A DNA stretch of 56,827 nt from Cohnella kolymensis (GCF_000829465.1 NZ_JXAL01000005.1:1-56827); one strand, 5' to 3'. Shown: positions 48,352-56,827, numbered from the stretch's first letter. The notes: generated by a model from the sequence alone, not told the origin. A program made the numbers and translations.

Positions 48352-49690
48352 ATCGAATCATCGTCCGCACAGACGGGCGGATTTTCCCTTCATGTAATGG
48401 GGTATTGTCATTCTTGGACGGCTTGGAGTTGACTTCGAGCAGCCAGACGCGGCCTGAGGAATCCAGGGCCAAATCGATGCCCAGCTCGCCGAAGTGCGCC
48501 GGGATATAAGTATCGATTCCTCGAGCGATGTCCAGCGCAGCGGCCCGCAAACGCCGAAAAGCATCCGCCCGGATCATGGCCGGAAGGTTGGAGTTGGCGA
48601 CGGTGGCCTTTACCGTGGATAGAGTGCCGCCCCTTGCCAGGTTCGAGACGAAATGATCGGTGTTCGCGGTGCGGCTGACAATGGAGGTTGTCACCCAATT
48701 GCCCTTGGCGTCCTTTTGCGTCAGAGCGCGGAAATCGACGGGACGAGCGCCGATCTCCATTAGACTAAGGCCCTGCTGAATCTGATAGCGCACGGATTTT
48801 ACCTTCTCGGCGATCGACGAGTAGAGCTTCGCCAGGCTGCTGAATATTTGTCTTTTCGTTCCGCTCACCGTAGCATGAGAGGCCTGCCAGCCGTCGCCGA
48901 AGCGGGAAATACGGATGATTCCTTTACCCAAACTGCCTGTTACGGGTTTTAGAAAGACCGTGCCATACTTGGAACACATGCTTTTCAACATTGCAAAGTT
49001 ATTCAGAGAATGCGATTCGGGTAAGTATCTCTGTAAAGAGCCGTCTTTTTTCAAAGCATCGAACACTTCGGATTTGTCCAGAAATTTTTCATTAAAAACC
49101 TTGGCGCCATAGCGGGTTTTGATGTCCCTCATGAACTGCTGCACCTCCGGCTGGTTCTCCAGCTTGCGCGTGGTCAGCCGGTTATTCATGACATCCGGCG
49201 CGGGGAGCGTCAAGCGCTGCCAGCCCTTTGTATACACCCAGCCTTCCACAGCGGACACATTCGGCCGGATCGCAGCAGGGGTAAAAAAGTAAACGTGAGC
49301 GCCCTGGCTCCGGCAAGCCTCCGTTACCTCCCGGCAGAACATCGTGATATCCCCAAACGGCTTATCCGGGTGTTCCGGCATGACCCGGCTGACAAGCACG
49401 CCGATCAGAGGGCCGAGCGCGACCGTTCGTGCTGCCGAACGGTATTGAACGCGAAGGCGAATTCCGCCGAATATGCCCATTCTGCGCGCGAGCGTTTGGC
49501 TGACCCGCATTCCTTGATAACGCGGGACCGGGACGATCGTGACCGAGTGCCGAAACGATCCGAATTGAAGGGTCAACTGCTGCTGCGCCGGTATTTTCGA
49601 CTGCTTCATCAGCGATTCTCCGAGCATCAGGACGTCGTCGGGCAAGATGCCGGAACTGATGACTTGGAGTGCGATTTTCGGGGTGGACAT
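48326..49690 (-). CDS. yheD: YheC/YheD-family ATP-grasp protein, copy 1 (long type)
   Basis: This 454-aa long-type (YheD-like) protein is first in the array. An N-terminal extension (LTLQFGSFRHSVTIVPVPRY, then LGPLIGVLVS) precedes the core: PAPDVMNNRLTTRK near 158, FNEKFLDKSEVFDALKKDGS, LPESHSLNN, TVFLKPVTGSLGKGIIRISR near 240, YQIQQGLSLMEIGARPVDFR, GNWVTTSIVSRTANTD, LARGGTLSTV and GELGIDLALDSSGRVWLLEV, ending NSKPSKND. ATG 49690 has AAGGAG; an ATG 11 codons earlier lacks one. It is divergent from the yheA-like gene. Confidence 0.9.
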   Translation of the reverse strand: MSTPKIALQVISSGILPDDVLMLGESLMKQSKIPAQQQLTLQFGSFRHSVTIVPVPRYQGMRVSQTLARRMGIFGGIRLRVQYRSAARTVALGPLIGVLVSRVMPEHPDKPFGDITMFCREVTEACRSQGAHVYFFTPAAIRPNVSAVEGWVYTKGWQRLTLPAPDVMNNRLTTRKLENQPEVQQFMRDIKTRYGAKVFNEKFLDKSEVFDALKKDGSLQRYLPESHSLNNFAMLKSMCSKYGTVFLKPVTGSLGKGIIRISRFGDGWQASHATVSGTKRQIFSSLAKLYSSIAEKVKSVRYQIQQGLSLMEIGARPVDFRALTQKDAKGNWVTTSIVSRTANTDHFVSNLARGGTLSTVKATVANSNLPAMIRADAFRRLRAAALDIARGIDTYIPAHFGELGIDLALDSSGRVWLLEVNSKPSKNDNTPLHEGKIRPSVRTMIRYARYISGF

Positions 49691-49912
49691 GTTTCGTACT
49701 CCTTCCACCGATTCGTGTGTCATAGTTAAGGCTTATGCGGGCTTCTTCCGGGGGCTTGCGACAATACTCCATCATATGAGGACATCTATCTATCGGTGAT
49801 TCGCCCTTCCGGGTTTGGGACTTTTGCTCATCGGCGGAATGTTGGTCTCATACAAGCATGATTGATGTTATGATAAGAGTAAGATGATAAATTCGGAGGG
49901 TGAGAACATCGC

Positions 49913-50257
49913 ATGAATGTTTATGATACAGCCTATGAACTGGCCAAAGCATTGAAGGCGGGTCCGGAAGCTGCAGAATGGAAGGCCGCCAACTCTGCTG
50001 TCTCTCGAGATGCCGACGCCAAGAGGATGCTGGATGACTTCCGCGAACGCCAAATGGGTTTCCAGCAGGCGATGATGGAAGGCAAGGAGCCTTCATCGGA
50101 AGATATGGATAGAATGAATAAATTATATGAGGTGATAAACCTCAATCCGGCTGTGCGCCGGGTGATGGACGCCGAACGGAGGCTGAGCCTTCAGTTTGAA
50201 GATGTGAACCGGATTCTGAGCGAGGCGCTTCGGGATATCGTTGGAGATCCGAAATAG
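49913..50257 (+). CDS. yheA: YheA/YlbF/YmcA-family small helical protein
   Basis: This 114-aa all-helical protein of the YlbF/YmcA/YheA (DUF964) family starts MNVYDTAYELAKALK, then AVSRDADAKRMLDDFRERQM and LNPAVRRVMDAERRLSLQFE. Its relatives YmcA and YlbF act in competence, biofilm and sporulation; YheA itself has no established role. In Bacillus subtilis yheA lies in the yheABCD neighbourhood, and here too it adjoins the YheC/YheD array, divergently. GGAGG precedes the ATG. Confidence 0.88.
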   Translation: MNVYDTAYELAKALKAGPEAAEWKAANSAVSRDADAKRMLDDFRERQMGFQQAMMEGKEPSSEDMDRMNKLYEVINLNPAVRRVMDAERRLSLQFEDVNRILSEALRDIVGDPK

Positions 50258-50409
50258 TGCGGAAGCCGCCTTGCGAGTCTTGACGGGCTTGCAAAGCTTT
50301 TTCTTTTGCCCGGAGTTGAGTTGGGAGATAACTACAGAGGAACGGCGTACATACTGCGAATATCGTGCGGCAATGAGCTGCGGGGGAATTCGGAAGGGAG
50401 TCGGCGAAA

Positions 50410-51447
50410 ATAACGGATCATAGCAGCCCGACGTCGGGTCGAAAAGCGGATCATATCCGCATCAGTCTGGAGGAAGACGTGCAGGGGCGCGGGATAACGA
50501 GCGGTTTGGAATGCTATCGCTTTCGACATAAGGCGCTGCCTGAACTGGATTTCTCGGAGATTTCTCTGGAAACGAGCTTCCTCAAACGCAGAATGGCAGT
50601 GCCTCTTCTGATCAGCAGCATGACCGGCGGCACGGCGCAAGCCGGACAGATCAACCGCCATCTGGCGAAAGCCGCGGAGTCCCGCGGCTGGGCGATGGGA
50701 CTCGGCTCTATGCGAGCCGCCCTGGAACAAGAGCAGCTTTCGGCGACGTTTAACGTTCGGCGTGAAGCTCCGACCGCGTTCCTTTTAGCCAACCTGGGAG
50801 CCGTGCAATTGAATTACGGAATGGGGCCGGATGATTGCCGGAGGGCGGTCGAGCTGGCGCAAGCCGATGCTTTGGTGTTTCATCTCAATGCTCTCCAGGA
50901 ATTGTTTCAGCCGGAGGGCGACACGAATTTCAAAGGCCTGCTCCGCCGGATGGAAGAGGTTTGCCGGAAGCTGCCGGTGCCGGTAGGCGTGAAAGAAGTC
51001 GGCTGGGGAATAGACGCGGATACCGCGAGAAGGCTGAAGGACGCCGGTGCCGCATTTGTGGATGCAGCCGGTGCCGGGGGGACGTCGTGGAGCCAGGTGG
51101 AAAAGTACCGCAATAACGACCCGCTTCGGTATCAGGCTGCCGACGCGTTCGCCGACTGGGGGATTCCGACTGCCGAATGTGTTCGTGAAATCAGGATGCA
51201 GCTGCCCGACTTCCCGCTCATTGCGAGCGGCGGATTGTCTAACGGCGTCCATGCTGCCAAAGCGATCGCCTTAGGAGCCGATATGGCCGGTTATGGACGG
51301 GCTCTTCTTCGGGATGCTGCTACGGGTGAAGACGTGGCACTGCGGCTCGAACGGGTTGAGCTTGAACTGAAAGCCGCGATGTTCGCTATCGGAGCAGGAG
51401 ATATAGAGGCGCTCCGATCCACCGACCGGTTGATCGATCGGCCGTAG
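50410..51447 (+). CDS. fni: Isopentenyl-diphosphate delta-isomerase type 2
   Basis: This FMN-dependent enzyme interconverts isopentenyl and dimethylallyl diphosphate. Conserved parts are the N-terminal RKADHIRISLEEDVQ, ECYRFRHKALPELDF, LLISSMTGGTAQAGQINRHL (near 70), NLGAVQL, VKEVGWGI, AGAGGTSW and the FMN-binding IASGGLSNG near 257. The only ATG/GTG/TTG start in frame (GTG 50479) would delete the RK-H motif. The reading frame carries family homology back to codon ATA at 50410, nine bases after GGAAGGGAG, with an in-frame stop at 50374. An ATA start, or a base error in an original ATG, is inferred. About 345 aa. Confidence 0.88.
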   Translation: MTDHSSPTSGRKADHIRISLEEDVQGRGITSGLECYRFRHKALPELDFSEISLETSFLKRRMAVPLLISSMTGGTAQAGQINRHLAKAAESRGWAMGLGSMRAALEQEQLSATFNVRREAPTAFLLANLGAVQLNYGMGPDDCRRAVELAQADALVFHLNALQELFQPEGDTNFKGLLRRMEEVCRKLPVPVGVKEVGWGIDADTARRLKDAGAAFVDAAGAGGTSWSQVEKYRNNDPLRYQAADAFADWGIPTAECVREIRMQLPDFPLIASGGLSNGVHAAKAIALGADMAGYGRALLRDAATGEDVALRLERVELELKAAMFAIGAGDIEALRSTDRLIDRP

Positions 51448-51504
51448 AGCACTTACAATGAACGAAGCCTATATTTATGTTTCGAGAAGGAGCTCGCGGA
51501 TCAG

Positions 51505-52539
51505 ATGGAAATTAATCCGAACAACGTTATTAAGCTTACCGACGGGTGGCTGCAGTTAAAAGTGCCGGTTCCATTTTCTTTGAAATGGGTCAACTCTTAT
51601 CTTTTGCCGGAACAAATAGGCTGGACGCTTATCGATCCCGGGCTTCGTACTCCCGCCACGGAAAGCTTCTGGACTACGGCTTTGGCGGTTAACTCCATAC
51701 GCTGGGAAGACATCAAGCGTGTGGTCGTCACTCATCATCACCCGGACCATTACGGCTTGGCAGGATGGTTCCAGGAGCGCACCGGAGCGCCGGTTTTCAT
51801 GTCGCAGACTGCTTACGAGGCTGCTCACAGGCTCTGGGGGGACGATGAGATGTTCTCCGGCGAATTGACCGAGGCTTTCCTTCAGAATGGGATGCTTCCG
51901 GAGTTGGCGGAGAACATGAACGAGAATTTGCTGGGATTTCACGTCAGGGTATCACCGCATCCTCGGGATGTGACATTTCTAGAAGCGGGTGTTGACTTTC
52001 GAATGGGGGGACTCAGTTGGGAGACGATTGGCGGTGAGGGCCACGCGCCGGGACATCTTTCCTTCTACCATGCCGAGAGCGGCAGATTAATCTGCGCCGA
52101 CCAGGTGCTGCCGGATATTTCACCGAATATCGGCTGGATGCCGGGAGGCGACCCTGACCCGTTAGGTTCCTATCTTGGGAGTTTGCGTGAACTGCTGCCG
52201 CTGCGAGTGGAGACGGCGTTTCCGGGTCACCGGGCACCTTTCGCGGAATTTCAGAAGCGTGTCCAGGAGCTGCTGGATCATCACGAACGCCGTTTGCTGA
52301 AAATGATGGAATTGATCGGCAGCCATACCCTGACAGCATTCGAGGTTTGTGAACTGGTGTTCGGCAGCCGCTATCGGGATAACCCGCATCAATTGAGATT
52401 CGCGCTGGCCGAGACGATCGCCCATCTGCTGCATTTGGAGCGGCGGGGGACTCTCGTTCGTGTGGAGACGGATTCAGCTGAACTTATCCGATACCGGCGG
52501 CGGAACCCGCTCCCGCCCTCTAACAAAAAACCGGATTAA
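51505..52539 (+). CDS. Metallo-beta-lactamase-fold hydrolase
   Basis: This 344-aa protein has the MBL metal site THHHPDHYGLAGWF near residues 76-89 (HxHxDH type, as HHHPDH), ADQVLPDIS near 201 and FPGHRAPF near 237, with a C-terminal winged-helix-like domain (LTAFEVCELVFGSRY) typical of glyoxalase-II/YflN-like members. The substrate is not evident. The ribosome site AAGGAG is twelve bases before ATG 51505. Its stop codon lies inside the following terminator hairpin. Confidence 0.87.
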   Translation: MEINPNNVIKLTDGWLQLKVPVPFSLKWVNSYLLPEQIGWTLIDPGLRTPATESFWTTALAVNSIRWEDIKRVVVTHHHPDHYGLAGWFQERTGAPVFMSQTAYEAAHRLWGDDEMFSGELTEAFLQNGMLPELAENMNENLLGFHVRVSPHPRDVTFLEAGVDFRMGGLSWETIGGEGHAPGHLSFYHAESGRLICADQVLPDISPNIGWMPGGDPDPLGSYLGSLRELLPLRVETAFPGHRAPFAEFQKRVQELLDHHERRLLKMMELIGSHTLTAFEVCELVFGSRYRDNPHQLRFALAETIAHLLHLERRGTLVRVETDSAELIRYRRRNPLPPSNKKPD

Positions 52540-52571
52540 GCTGCTTTCACGCAGCTAATCCGGTTTTGTTT
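52531..52571. terminator. Bidirectional terminator between MBL-fold and YutG-like genes
   Basis: CCGGATTAAGCTGC pairs with GCAGCTAATCCGG and is followed by TTTTGTTT on the plus strand and TTTTTTG on the minus strand. It contains the plus-strand stop TAA (52537-52539) and abuts the minus-strand stop (52570). Confidence 0.88.
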
Positions 52572-53118
52572 ATTGTCCGTTTTGGTCGAGCGCTTCTTCC
52601 ATCGCTTCGCGTTCGGCTTGCTTGCGGTGGGCGATGCGGCTGGATGCCGAAGCTGCAATTGCGCCTACGATATCGTCTAGAAACGTGTGGATCTGGCCGT
52701 CATTTTTGTCGTTTAATTTTTTAAGTACGCCGGGCTTGAATTTGTCGATATAACCGAAGTTTGTGAAGCCGATGCTTCCGTAAACATTGACGATACTGAG
52801 TGCCAGCACCTCATCGCATCCGTAAAGCCCTTCATCATATAAAATCATATCTTGCAGGGGCTGCATCAGCTTGCCTTCCTCTGCGAGAATATCCAATTGG
52901 ATACCGGTTAAAATTGCGTTCTGCACTTCCCGCTTGGACAATACAGCTTCTACGTTAACGATACATTCGTCAAGGGTGAGCTCGGGGAAATACTCCTTTT
53001 GCAGCAGCATGACCAGCTGGCCGATCTGTGCTTTGGTCACTCCGCGTTTGGTCAGCCACTCTTGGGTCGCGTTTGCCACTGCTTTGCTGTTAAGACGGTA
53101 CATATTCGGTTGGGACAT
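52570..53118 (-). CDS. YutG/PgpA-like phosphatidylglycerophosphatase A family protein
   Basis: This 182-aa protein matches the PgpA/YutG family. It has an N-terminal helical region (AVANATQEWLTKRGVTKAQI) and the family core YDEGLYGCDEVLALSIVNVY near 97, YGSIGFTNFGYIDKFKPG and HTFLDDIVGAIAASASSRI near 143, the acidic FLDD being a metal-binding candidate. There is no clear transmembrane helix, as in the soluble Gram-positive subgroup. The start at 53118 follows AAAGAGGTG. The phosphatase activity is assumed from the family. Confidence 0.82.
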   Translation of the reverse strand: MSQPNMYRLNSKAVANATQEWLTKRGVTKAQIGQLVMLLQKEYFPELTLDECIVNVEAVLSKREVQNAILTGIQLDILAEEGKLMQPLQDMILYDEGLYGCDEVLALSIVNVYGSIGFTNFGYIDKFKPGVLKKLNDKNDGQIHTFLDDIVGAIAASASSRIAHRKQAEREAMEEALDQNGQ

Positions 53119-53273
53119 GAACAACAACACCTCTTTCCGATGCTAATAGCCTGCGCCATAAAGTTGATCGCCTGTGAGGACAAACATACATATTTGTCCC
53201 GCGGGCTCGTATACATAGTACTACAAAAAGGAAGTCGATGTAACGTCGGCCCCTTAGGCGGGAGGAATTGGTA

Positions 53274-54335
53274 ATGAAAGATAAATCGAATCGAGTCGTT
53301 CGTCGAAAGATGCTGGCATCCGCTCTGTTGCTGCTCCCCCTTCTATCAGCCTGCAGTCAGAATACGGGCACGAATTCCGGTGCGTCGGCGATCGATCCGC
53401 CGCCGGCCGAGTTTGAAGATACGATGCTTCGGGAAGCCGAAGGCACTGAAGTCAAAGACGGAATTACCGTCTATCTTTTGGATCGTAACGGGTATGTCGC
53501 CCCGATGACTTTGGTCAACAAGCCGGACGCAAAGTCCCAGCGCTCCGCCGCGGAAGTCGCCGTTGCCTGGATGACTGCGGACCAACAGTTGGCGGATCAG
53601 CTGCCGCCCGGGTTCTCACCCATTTTGCCCGAAGGAACGAAAATCAACTCGGTGAAGCAAGATACGGACGACAAAAGCATCACCATCGATTTCGCAGCTC
53701 CTTTTCCGACGATGAATCCGGCTCACGAACGCAAAATGCTCGAAGCTCTTGTATGGACAATGACGGAATTCCCGGGAATCGAGAAGCTGAAGCTGACCGT
53801 AGCGGGTAAAACGCTTGAAAAGCTGCCCGCATCCGGGATGCCTGTGGGCGCAGTGTTGACCCGGTCAATGGGCATCAATCTGGAGCATGCGAAAGGGGTG
53901 CAGGTCAATCGTACGATGGGTGTGACGCTGTATTTCTCGGCACGGTCCGCCTCTGGAGACGGTTATTTCGTCCCGGTGACCCGGTTGATCGACCGGAGTC
54001 CGGATCGTGCCCGGGCCGCGCTGGAGCAGCTGATTCAAGGACCGCTCGATACGACAAATCTTCAGCCCGTATTGACCTCCGACAAAGTTTCCGTTGAACA
54101 GCTGTCACAGCTTGAAAACACCGTGAAGGTATCCCTGAACGACAGCGAATGGACGGAACAAAAACCGCTGCCTGCGGACATGATGGAGGCGCTTGTTCTG
54201 ACAATGACAGAAGTGACGGGCGCACCTCAAGTTCGGCTCGTCATGAACGGCAGTGACTCCTTAATCGATTCCGATCAACGATCTTATTCTCAGCCTGTGA
54301 GCCGCCCGACTGCGATCAACGCCTTAAAACGATAA
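53274..54335 (+). CDS. gerM: GerM-like spore lipoprotein with two GerMN domains
   Basis: This 353-aa lipoprotein (lipobox LSAC near residue 28) has two successive GerMN domains: ITVYLLDRNGYVAPMTLVNK.. to GIEKLKLTVAGK (about 62-190), and VTLYFSARSASGDGYFVPVT.. to GAPQVRLVMNG (about 218-330). GerM is needed for normal germination and sporulation in Bacillus, acting in the forespore-mother cell channel. It is followed by rph and rdgB, the conserved gerM-rph-ysnA order. ATG 53274 follows GGGAGG. Confidence 0.92.
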   Translation: MKDKSNRVVRRKMLASALLLLPLLSACSQNTGTNSGASAIDPPPAEFEDTMLREAEGTEVKDGITVYLLDRNGYVAPMTLVNKPDAKSQRSAAEVAVAWMTADQQLADQLPPGFSPILPEGTKINSVKQDTDDKSITIDFAAPFPTMNPAHERKMLEALVWTMTEFPGIEKLKLTVAGKTLEKLPASGMPVGAVLTRSMGINLEHAKGVQVNRTMGVTLYFSARSASGDGYFVPVTRLIDRSPDRARAALEQLIQGPLDTTNLQPVLTSDKVSVEQLSQLENTVKVSLNDSEWTEQKPLPADMMEALVLTMTEVTGAPQVRLVMNGSDSLIDSDQRSYSQPVSRPTAINALKR

Positions 54336-54344
54336 TTCTATGAG

Positions 54345-54376
54345 CAGCCTCCCCGACATTGAGCCGGAGAGGCTGT
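54345..54376 (+). terminator. Hairpin after gerM
   Basis: GAGCAGCCTC and GAGGCTGTTC flank CCCGACATTGAGCCGGA, forming a stem with a partial inner CCG/CGG pairing. No T-run follows, so it may allow read-through into rph. Confidence 0.35.
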
Positions 54377-54511
54377 TCTGTCGACGGTCATGTAACCCGG
54401 CATTTCCCATTAATTGCCCGTTTCATGTACGTTCATACGGTACACGGATAAGGTGCTTTTACCCGGATACTTTGGTAAAATGGTGAAGATTCATATCCGG
54501 GAGGCAAAAAA

Positions 54512-55258
54512 ATGAGATCAGACGGCAGACAGCCCCGTGACTTGCGGCCATTCGCAGTCACTTTACATCCTAATAAATACGCGGAAGGTTCCGTACTCAT
54601 AGAGGCCGGTGACACCAAGGTGCTTTGTACGGCCACGATTGACGAAAAGGTGCCCCCATTCCTGAAGGGCCAAGGGAAAGGCTGGATAACGGCGGAATAT
54701 TCGATGCTGCCGAGAGCGACACACTCGCGCAATCAAAGAGAAGCCATCAAAGGCAAGCTGACCGGAAGGACGATGGAGATTCAAAGGCTGATCGGCCGCT
54801 CGCTTCGTTCCGTCGTCAATCTTAACGCGCTTGGCGAACGGACGATTACTTTGGACTGCGATGTGCTTCAGGCAGACGGAGGGACTAGAACGACCTCCAT
54901 TACCGGCGCGTTTATCGCGCTGGCTTTAGCGATACACAAACTTTCGGGAAATGTCTCTTTTGCGAAATACCCGCTTACCGATTACTTAGCATCCATAAGC
55001 GTAGGCGTGATACAGGATCAACCGGTCGTGGATTTGAACTATGAGGAAGATTCGCGGGCAAAAGTCGATATGAACGTGGTCATGACGGGCGCTCGGGCGT
55101 TTGTTGAAGTTCAGGGAACGGGCGAAGAAGCTCCTTTCACGCGTACTGAGCTCGACGGAATGCTTTCGCTCGCGGAAGAGGCCATACTTCAGCTGATTCA
55201 GCTGCAAAAAAATACGCTGGGAGCGGCCGGCGCACGGATCGGCGGTGTCCAGCCATGA
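54512..55258 (+). CDS. rph: Ribonuclease PH
   Basis: RNase PH is a phosphorolytic 3' exonuclease that trims tRNA. The 248-aa protein has the conserved start [33 protein letters not shown] near 28, [17 protein letters not shown] near 60, [17 protein letters not shown] with the phosphate-site Arg near 88, and [20 protein letters not shown] near 115. ATG 54512 follows GGGAGG. It overlaps rdgB by four bases. Confidence 0.97.
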   Translation: MRSDGRQPRDLRPFAVTLHPNKYAEGSVLIEAGDTKVLCTATIDEKVPPFLKGQGKGWITAEYSMLPRATHSRNQREAIKGKLTGRTMEIQRLIGRSLRSVVNLNALGERTITLDCDVLQADGGTRTTSITGAFIALALAIHKLSGNVSFAKYPLTDYLASISVGVIQDQPVVDLNYEEDSRAKVDMNVVMTGARAFVEVQGTGEEAPFTRTELDGMLSLAEEAILQLIQLQKNTLGAAGARIGGVQP

Positions 55259-55887
55259 TCACGGCGGGCGGCACGCTGCTTGTTGCCACGCGCAACCATG
55301 GCAAAACGGCGGAATTTCGCGAAGCCTTTCGTAAATTCGGCGTAACCGTCAAGGATTTGGGCGACGTGGAAGGAATACCGGAGATCGAGGAAACCGGCAC
55401 GACATTTGAAGAGAACGCGTTTATTAAGGCGAAAACGGTCGCCGATATTGTCGGTTTGCCGGTGCTCGCCGATGATTCCGGTTTGTGTGTAGACGCTCTG
55501 AACGGTGAGCCGGGCGTATATTCCGCGCGTTACGCCGGGGAACACGCCAATGATGCCGATAACAACGCGAAGCTACTTCGGGAGCTGGACGCGGGATTGC
55601 GGACGGTCGGCATCGATGTAACTGAACCTGAGGTGCTGAGTCCAGCCCAGTTTGTGTCATCGCTGGTTCTTTATGACCCTCAAGACGGCAGCCGCTTGAC
55701 TGCGGAGGCACAGGTGGAAGGCCTGATCCTTCGCGAGCCTCGCGGATCCGGGGGGTTCGGATACGATCCGCTGTTCTGGCTCCCATCCTTCAACCGGAGT
55801 ATGGCTGAATTGACCGTTGAGGAGAAGAACCGCATCAGCCATCGGGGGCAGGCACTGAACAAATTATTGGAGCTGATTGGGCGATGA
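55255..55887 (+). CDS. rdgB: Non-canonical purine NTP pyrophosphatase (XTP/dITP diphosphatase)
   Basis: This house-cleaning enzyme hydrolyses dITP and XTP. The 210-aa protein shows [18 protein letters not shown] near residue 7, [17 protein letters not shown] near 49, [20 protein letters not shown] with YSARYAG near 70, [12 protein letters not shown] near 166, and [10 protein letters not shown]. All are family hallmarks (YsnA, HAM1). It is coupled by ATGA overlaps to rph upstream and the dioxygenase downstream. Confidence 0.96.
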   Translation: MITAGGTLLVATRNHGKTAEFREAFRKFGVTVKDLGDVEGIPEIEETGTTFEENAFIKAKTVADIVGLPVLADDSGLCVDALNGEPGVYSARYAGEHANDADNNAKLLRELDAGLRTVGIDVTEPEVLSPAQFVSSLVLYDPQDGSRLTAEAQVEGLILREPRGSGGFGYDPLFWLPSFNRSMAELTVEEKNRISHRGQALNKLLELIGR

Positions 55888-56672
55888 CGGAAGTTAGAAT
55901 GCCGGTGTTATTTGTGGCGCATGGAGCGCCGACTCTGGTTATTGAGAAAACAGACTATACGGCGTTTTTTACGACGCTTCCCGAGCAGCTGCCCGCGCCT
56001 AAGGCAATCGTGATCTGGAGTGCGCATTGGGAGAGCGATGTACAACTTGCAGGCGCCTCGGAGCGATTCTCTACTATTTATGATTTCCATGGATTTCCAC
56101 CGGAAATGTATACTCTGAAATATCCCGCACCGGGCAATGAGGACATTGCGCGCAACATTGTGAGCCGGTTGAACGATGTAGGTATCGAAGCGCGGCTGGA
56201 CGAACGCCACGGCTTGGATCACGGCGCTTGGTGTCCACTTAAGCTGATGTGGCCGGATGCGGATGTGCCGATCGTTCCGTTGTCCGTCATTCCGAATTTG
56301 CCGCCTGAGAACCAGTATGAAATCGGGCGGCTTTTGTCATCCCTTCGTGAGGAGGGAGTGCTGATCATCGCCAGCGGCGGCATCGTCCATAATTTGCGCA
56401 AAATTGCCTGGGATGCCGTTCAGCCCGTGGACTGGGCACAAGCATTTGACGCGTGGATTGCCGAACGGTTGGAGAACTGGAATGTAGATGCGATATTCCG
56501 GTACCGCGAACTGGCGCCTCAAGCCGACAACGCCGTGCCGCGCGGCGGCGCGGAACACTTCGTTCCGCTCATCTACGCCATGGGCGCCGCCGATGAAGGC
56601 CGTCGGGCAAAGAGGCTATTCCAGGACTATCAGCTGGGCTCGCTCAGCCTCAATGTCTGGCAATTCGACTAG
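55884..56672 (+). CDS. DODA-type class III extradiol dioxygenase family protein
   Basis: This 262-aa protein of the LigB/YgiD family shows LFVAHGAPTLV near residue 9 (metal His), IVIWSAHWESDVQLAG near 43, ERHGLDHGAWCPLKLMWPDA near 110, VLIIASGGIVHNLRKI near 155 and a C-terminal EHFVPLIYAMGAADEG near 220. These hold the zinc or iron histidines of 4,5-DOPA dioxygenase-like enzymes. The bacterial substrate is uncertain. Its start overlaps rdgB (ATGA), an unusual addition to the gerM-rph-rdgB unit. Confidence 0.88.
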   Translation: MTEVRMPVLFVAHGAPTLVIEKTDYTAFFTTLPEQLPAPKAIVIWSAHWESDVQLAGASERFSTIYDFHGFPPEMYTLKYPAPGNEDIARNIVSRLNDVGIEARLDERHGLDHGAWCPLKLMWPDADVPIVPLSVIPNLPPENQYEIGRLLSSLREEGVLIIASGGIVHNLRKIAWDAVQPVDWAQAFDAWIAERLENWNVDAIFRYRELAPQADNAVPRGGAEHFVPLIYAMGAADEGRRAKRLFQDYQLGSLSLNVWQFD

Positions 56673-56746
56673 CTGCAAGGCTGGTAACCGGCGCCTTTTG
56701 CCGATATCCCGTCGGCTCAGGAGTAATCGATTGCCTCGAAAGCGAG

Positions 56747-56827
56747 CTGTAAGGCTACAAAACCGCCTTACACGAACAAATCGCTCTGCCCGGCGAGCTG
56801 TAAGGCGACGAAACCGCCTTACACGGG
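56747..56827. repeat. Tandem 51-bp hairpin repeats, locus 3
   Basis: Two units with CTGTAAGG landmarks at 56747 and 56798 (51-base period) run off the right edge. Each has GTAAGG-CGACGAAAC-like centres closing with CCGCCTTAC. They follow the dioxygenase stop by about 75 bases and belong to the same family as loci 1 and 2. Confidence 0.8.

Noticed and set aside
50479..51447. GTG 50479 as the start of fni
   Set aside because: It removes the conserved RKADHI segment and lacks a well-placed ribosome site.

Overview
The window reads as chromosome of an endospore-forming, low-to-middle GC Firmicute, most likely Paenibacillaceae (Paenibacillus or a close relative). This is inferred from the sporulation genes (cotJABC, gerM, a YtvI-type permease, a YheC/YheD tandem array), the Bacillus-type sufCDSUB order, the gerM-rph-rdgB synteny, and strong AGGAGG-type ribosome sites with frequent TTG/GTG starts. 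No rRNA, tRNA or CRISPR array was seen.

Layout. 1-200: tandem hairpin repeats. 227-3434: a small unknown protein, yunC, and methionine salvage (mtnK-mtnA). 3435-12024: a maltodextrin locus, with a LacI-type regulator divergent from an ABC importer (malE, malF, malG), an amylase-type lipoprotein, a second copy of the hairpin repeats, and a cytosolic cyclomaltodextrinase behind a possible attenuator. 12249-14697: ECF sigma factor with a DUF4179 partner, then a DUF1802 protein. 14902-20092: sufCDSUB iron-sulfur assembly operon behind a PerR/Fur-like box. 20298-23421: KGG stress protein, HELGH protein, NlpC/P60 lipoprotein, HD-GYP protein. 23634-28291: a five-gene sugar-phosphate operon (SIS isomerase, DeoR regulator, ROK kinase, class II aldolase, PfkB kinase) resembling galactosamine/tagatose catabolism. 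28309-30113: fused MoaD-MoaE with a ThiF/MoeB enzyme. 30269-41064: yunD, uppP, a second HD-GYP protein, a YfkAB-like radical SAM protein, a CNNM/CorC protein, YtvI-like permease, cotJABC, and an NfeD-flotillin pair. 41312-42226: an IS1595-like transposase beside a remnant of a relative. 42355-42490: a 47-bp tandem repeat. 42583-43287: HAD phosphatase. 43298-49690: five consecutive YheC/YheD ATP-grasp genes, with a YheA-like gene divergent from them. 50410-56672: fni, a metallo-beta-lactamase-fold protein, a YutG/PgpA-like protein, gerM, rph, rdgB and a DODA-type dioxygenase. The window ends in a third set of hairpin repeats.

How the genes work together. The maltodextrin genes fit a scheme of extracellular trimming by a tethered amylase, import by MalE-MalF-MalG (the ATPase must be encoded elsewhere), and intracellular hydrolysis. 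The YheC/YheD block is the best candidate for an incompletely described system: five paralogous ATP-grasp ligases, translationally coupled, in a sporulating organism.

Caution on sequence quality. Seven or more otherwise intact genes carry single-base frameshifts, mostly +1 in runs of A, T or G. This looks more like read error than gene decay, and those genes are annotated across the break.
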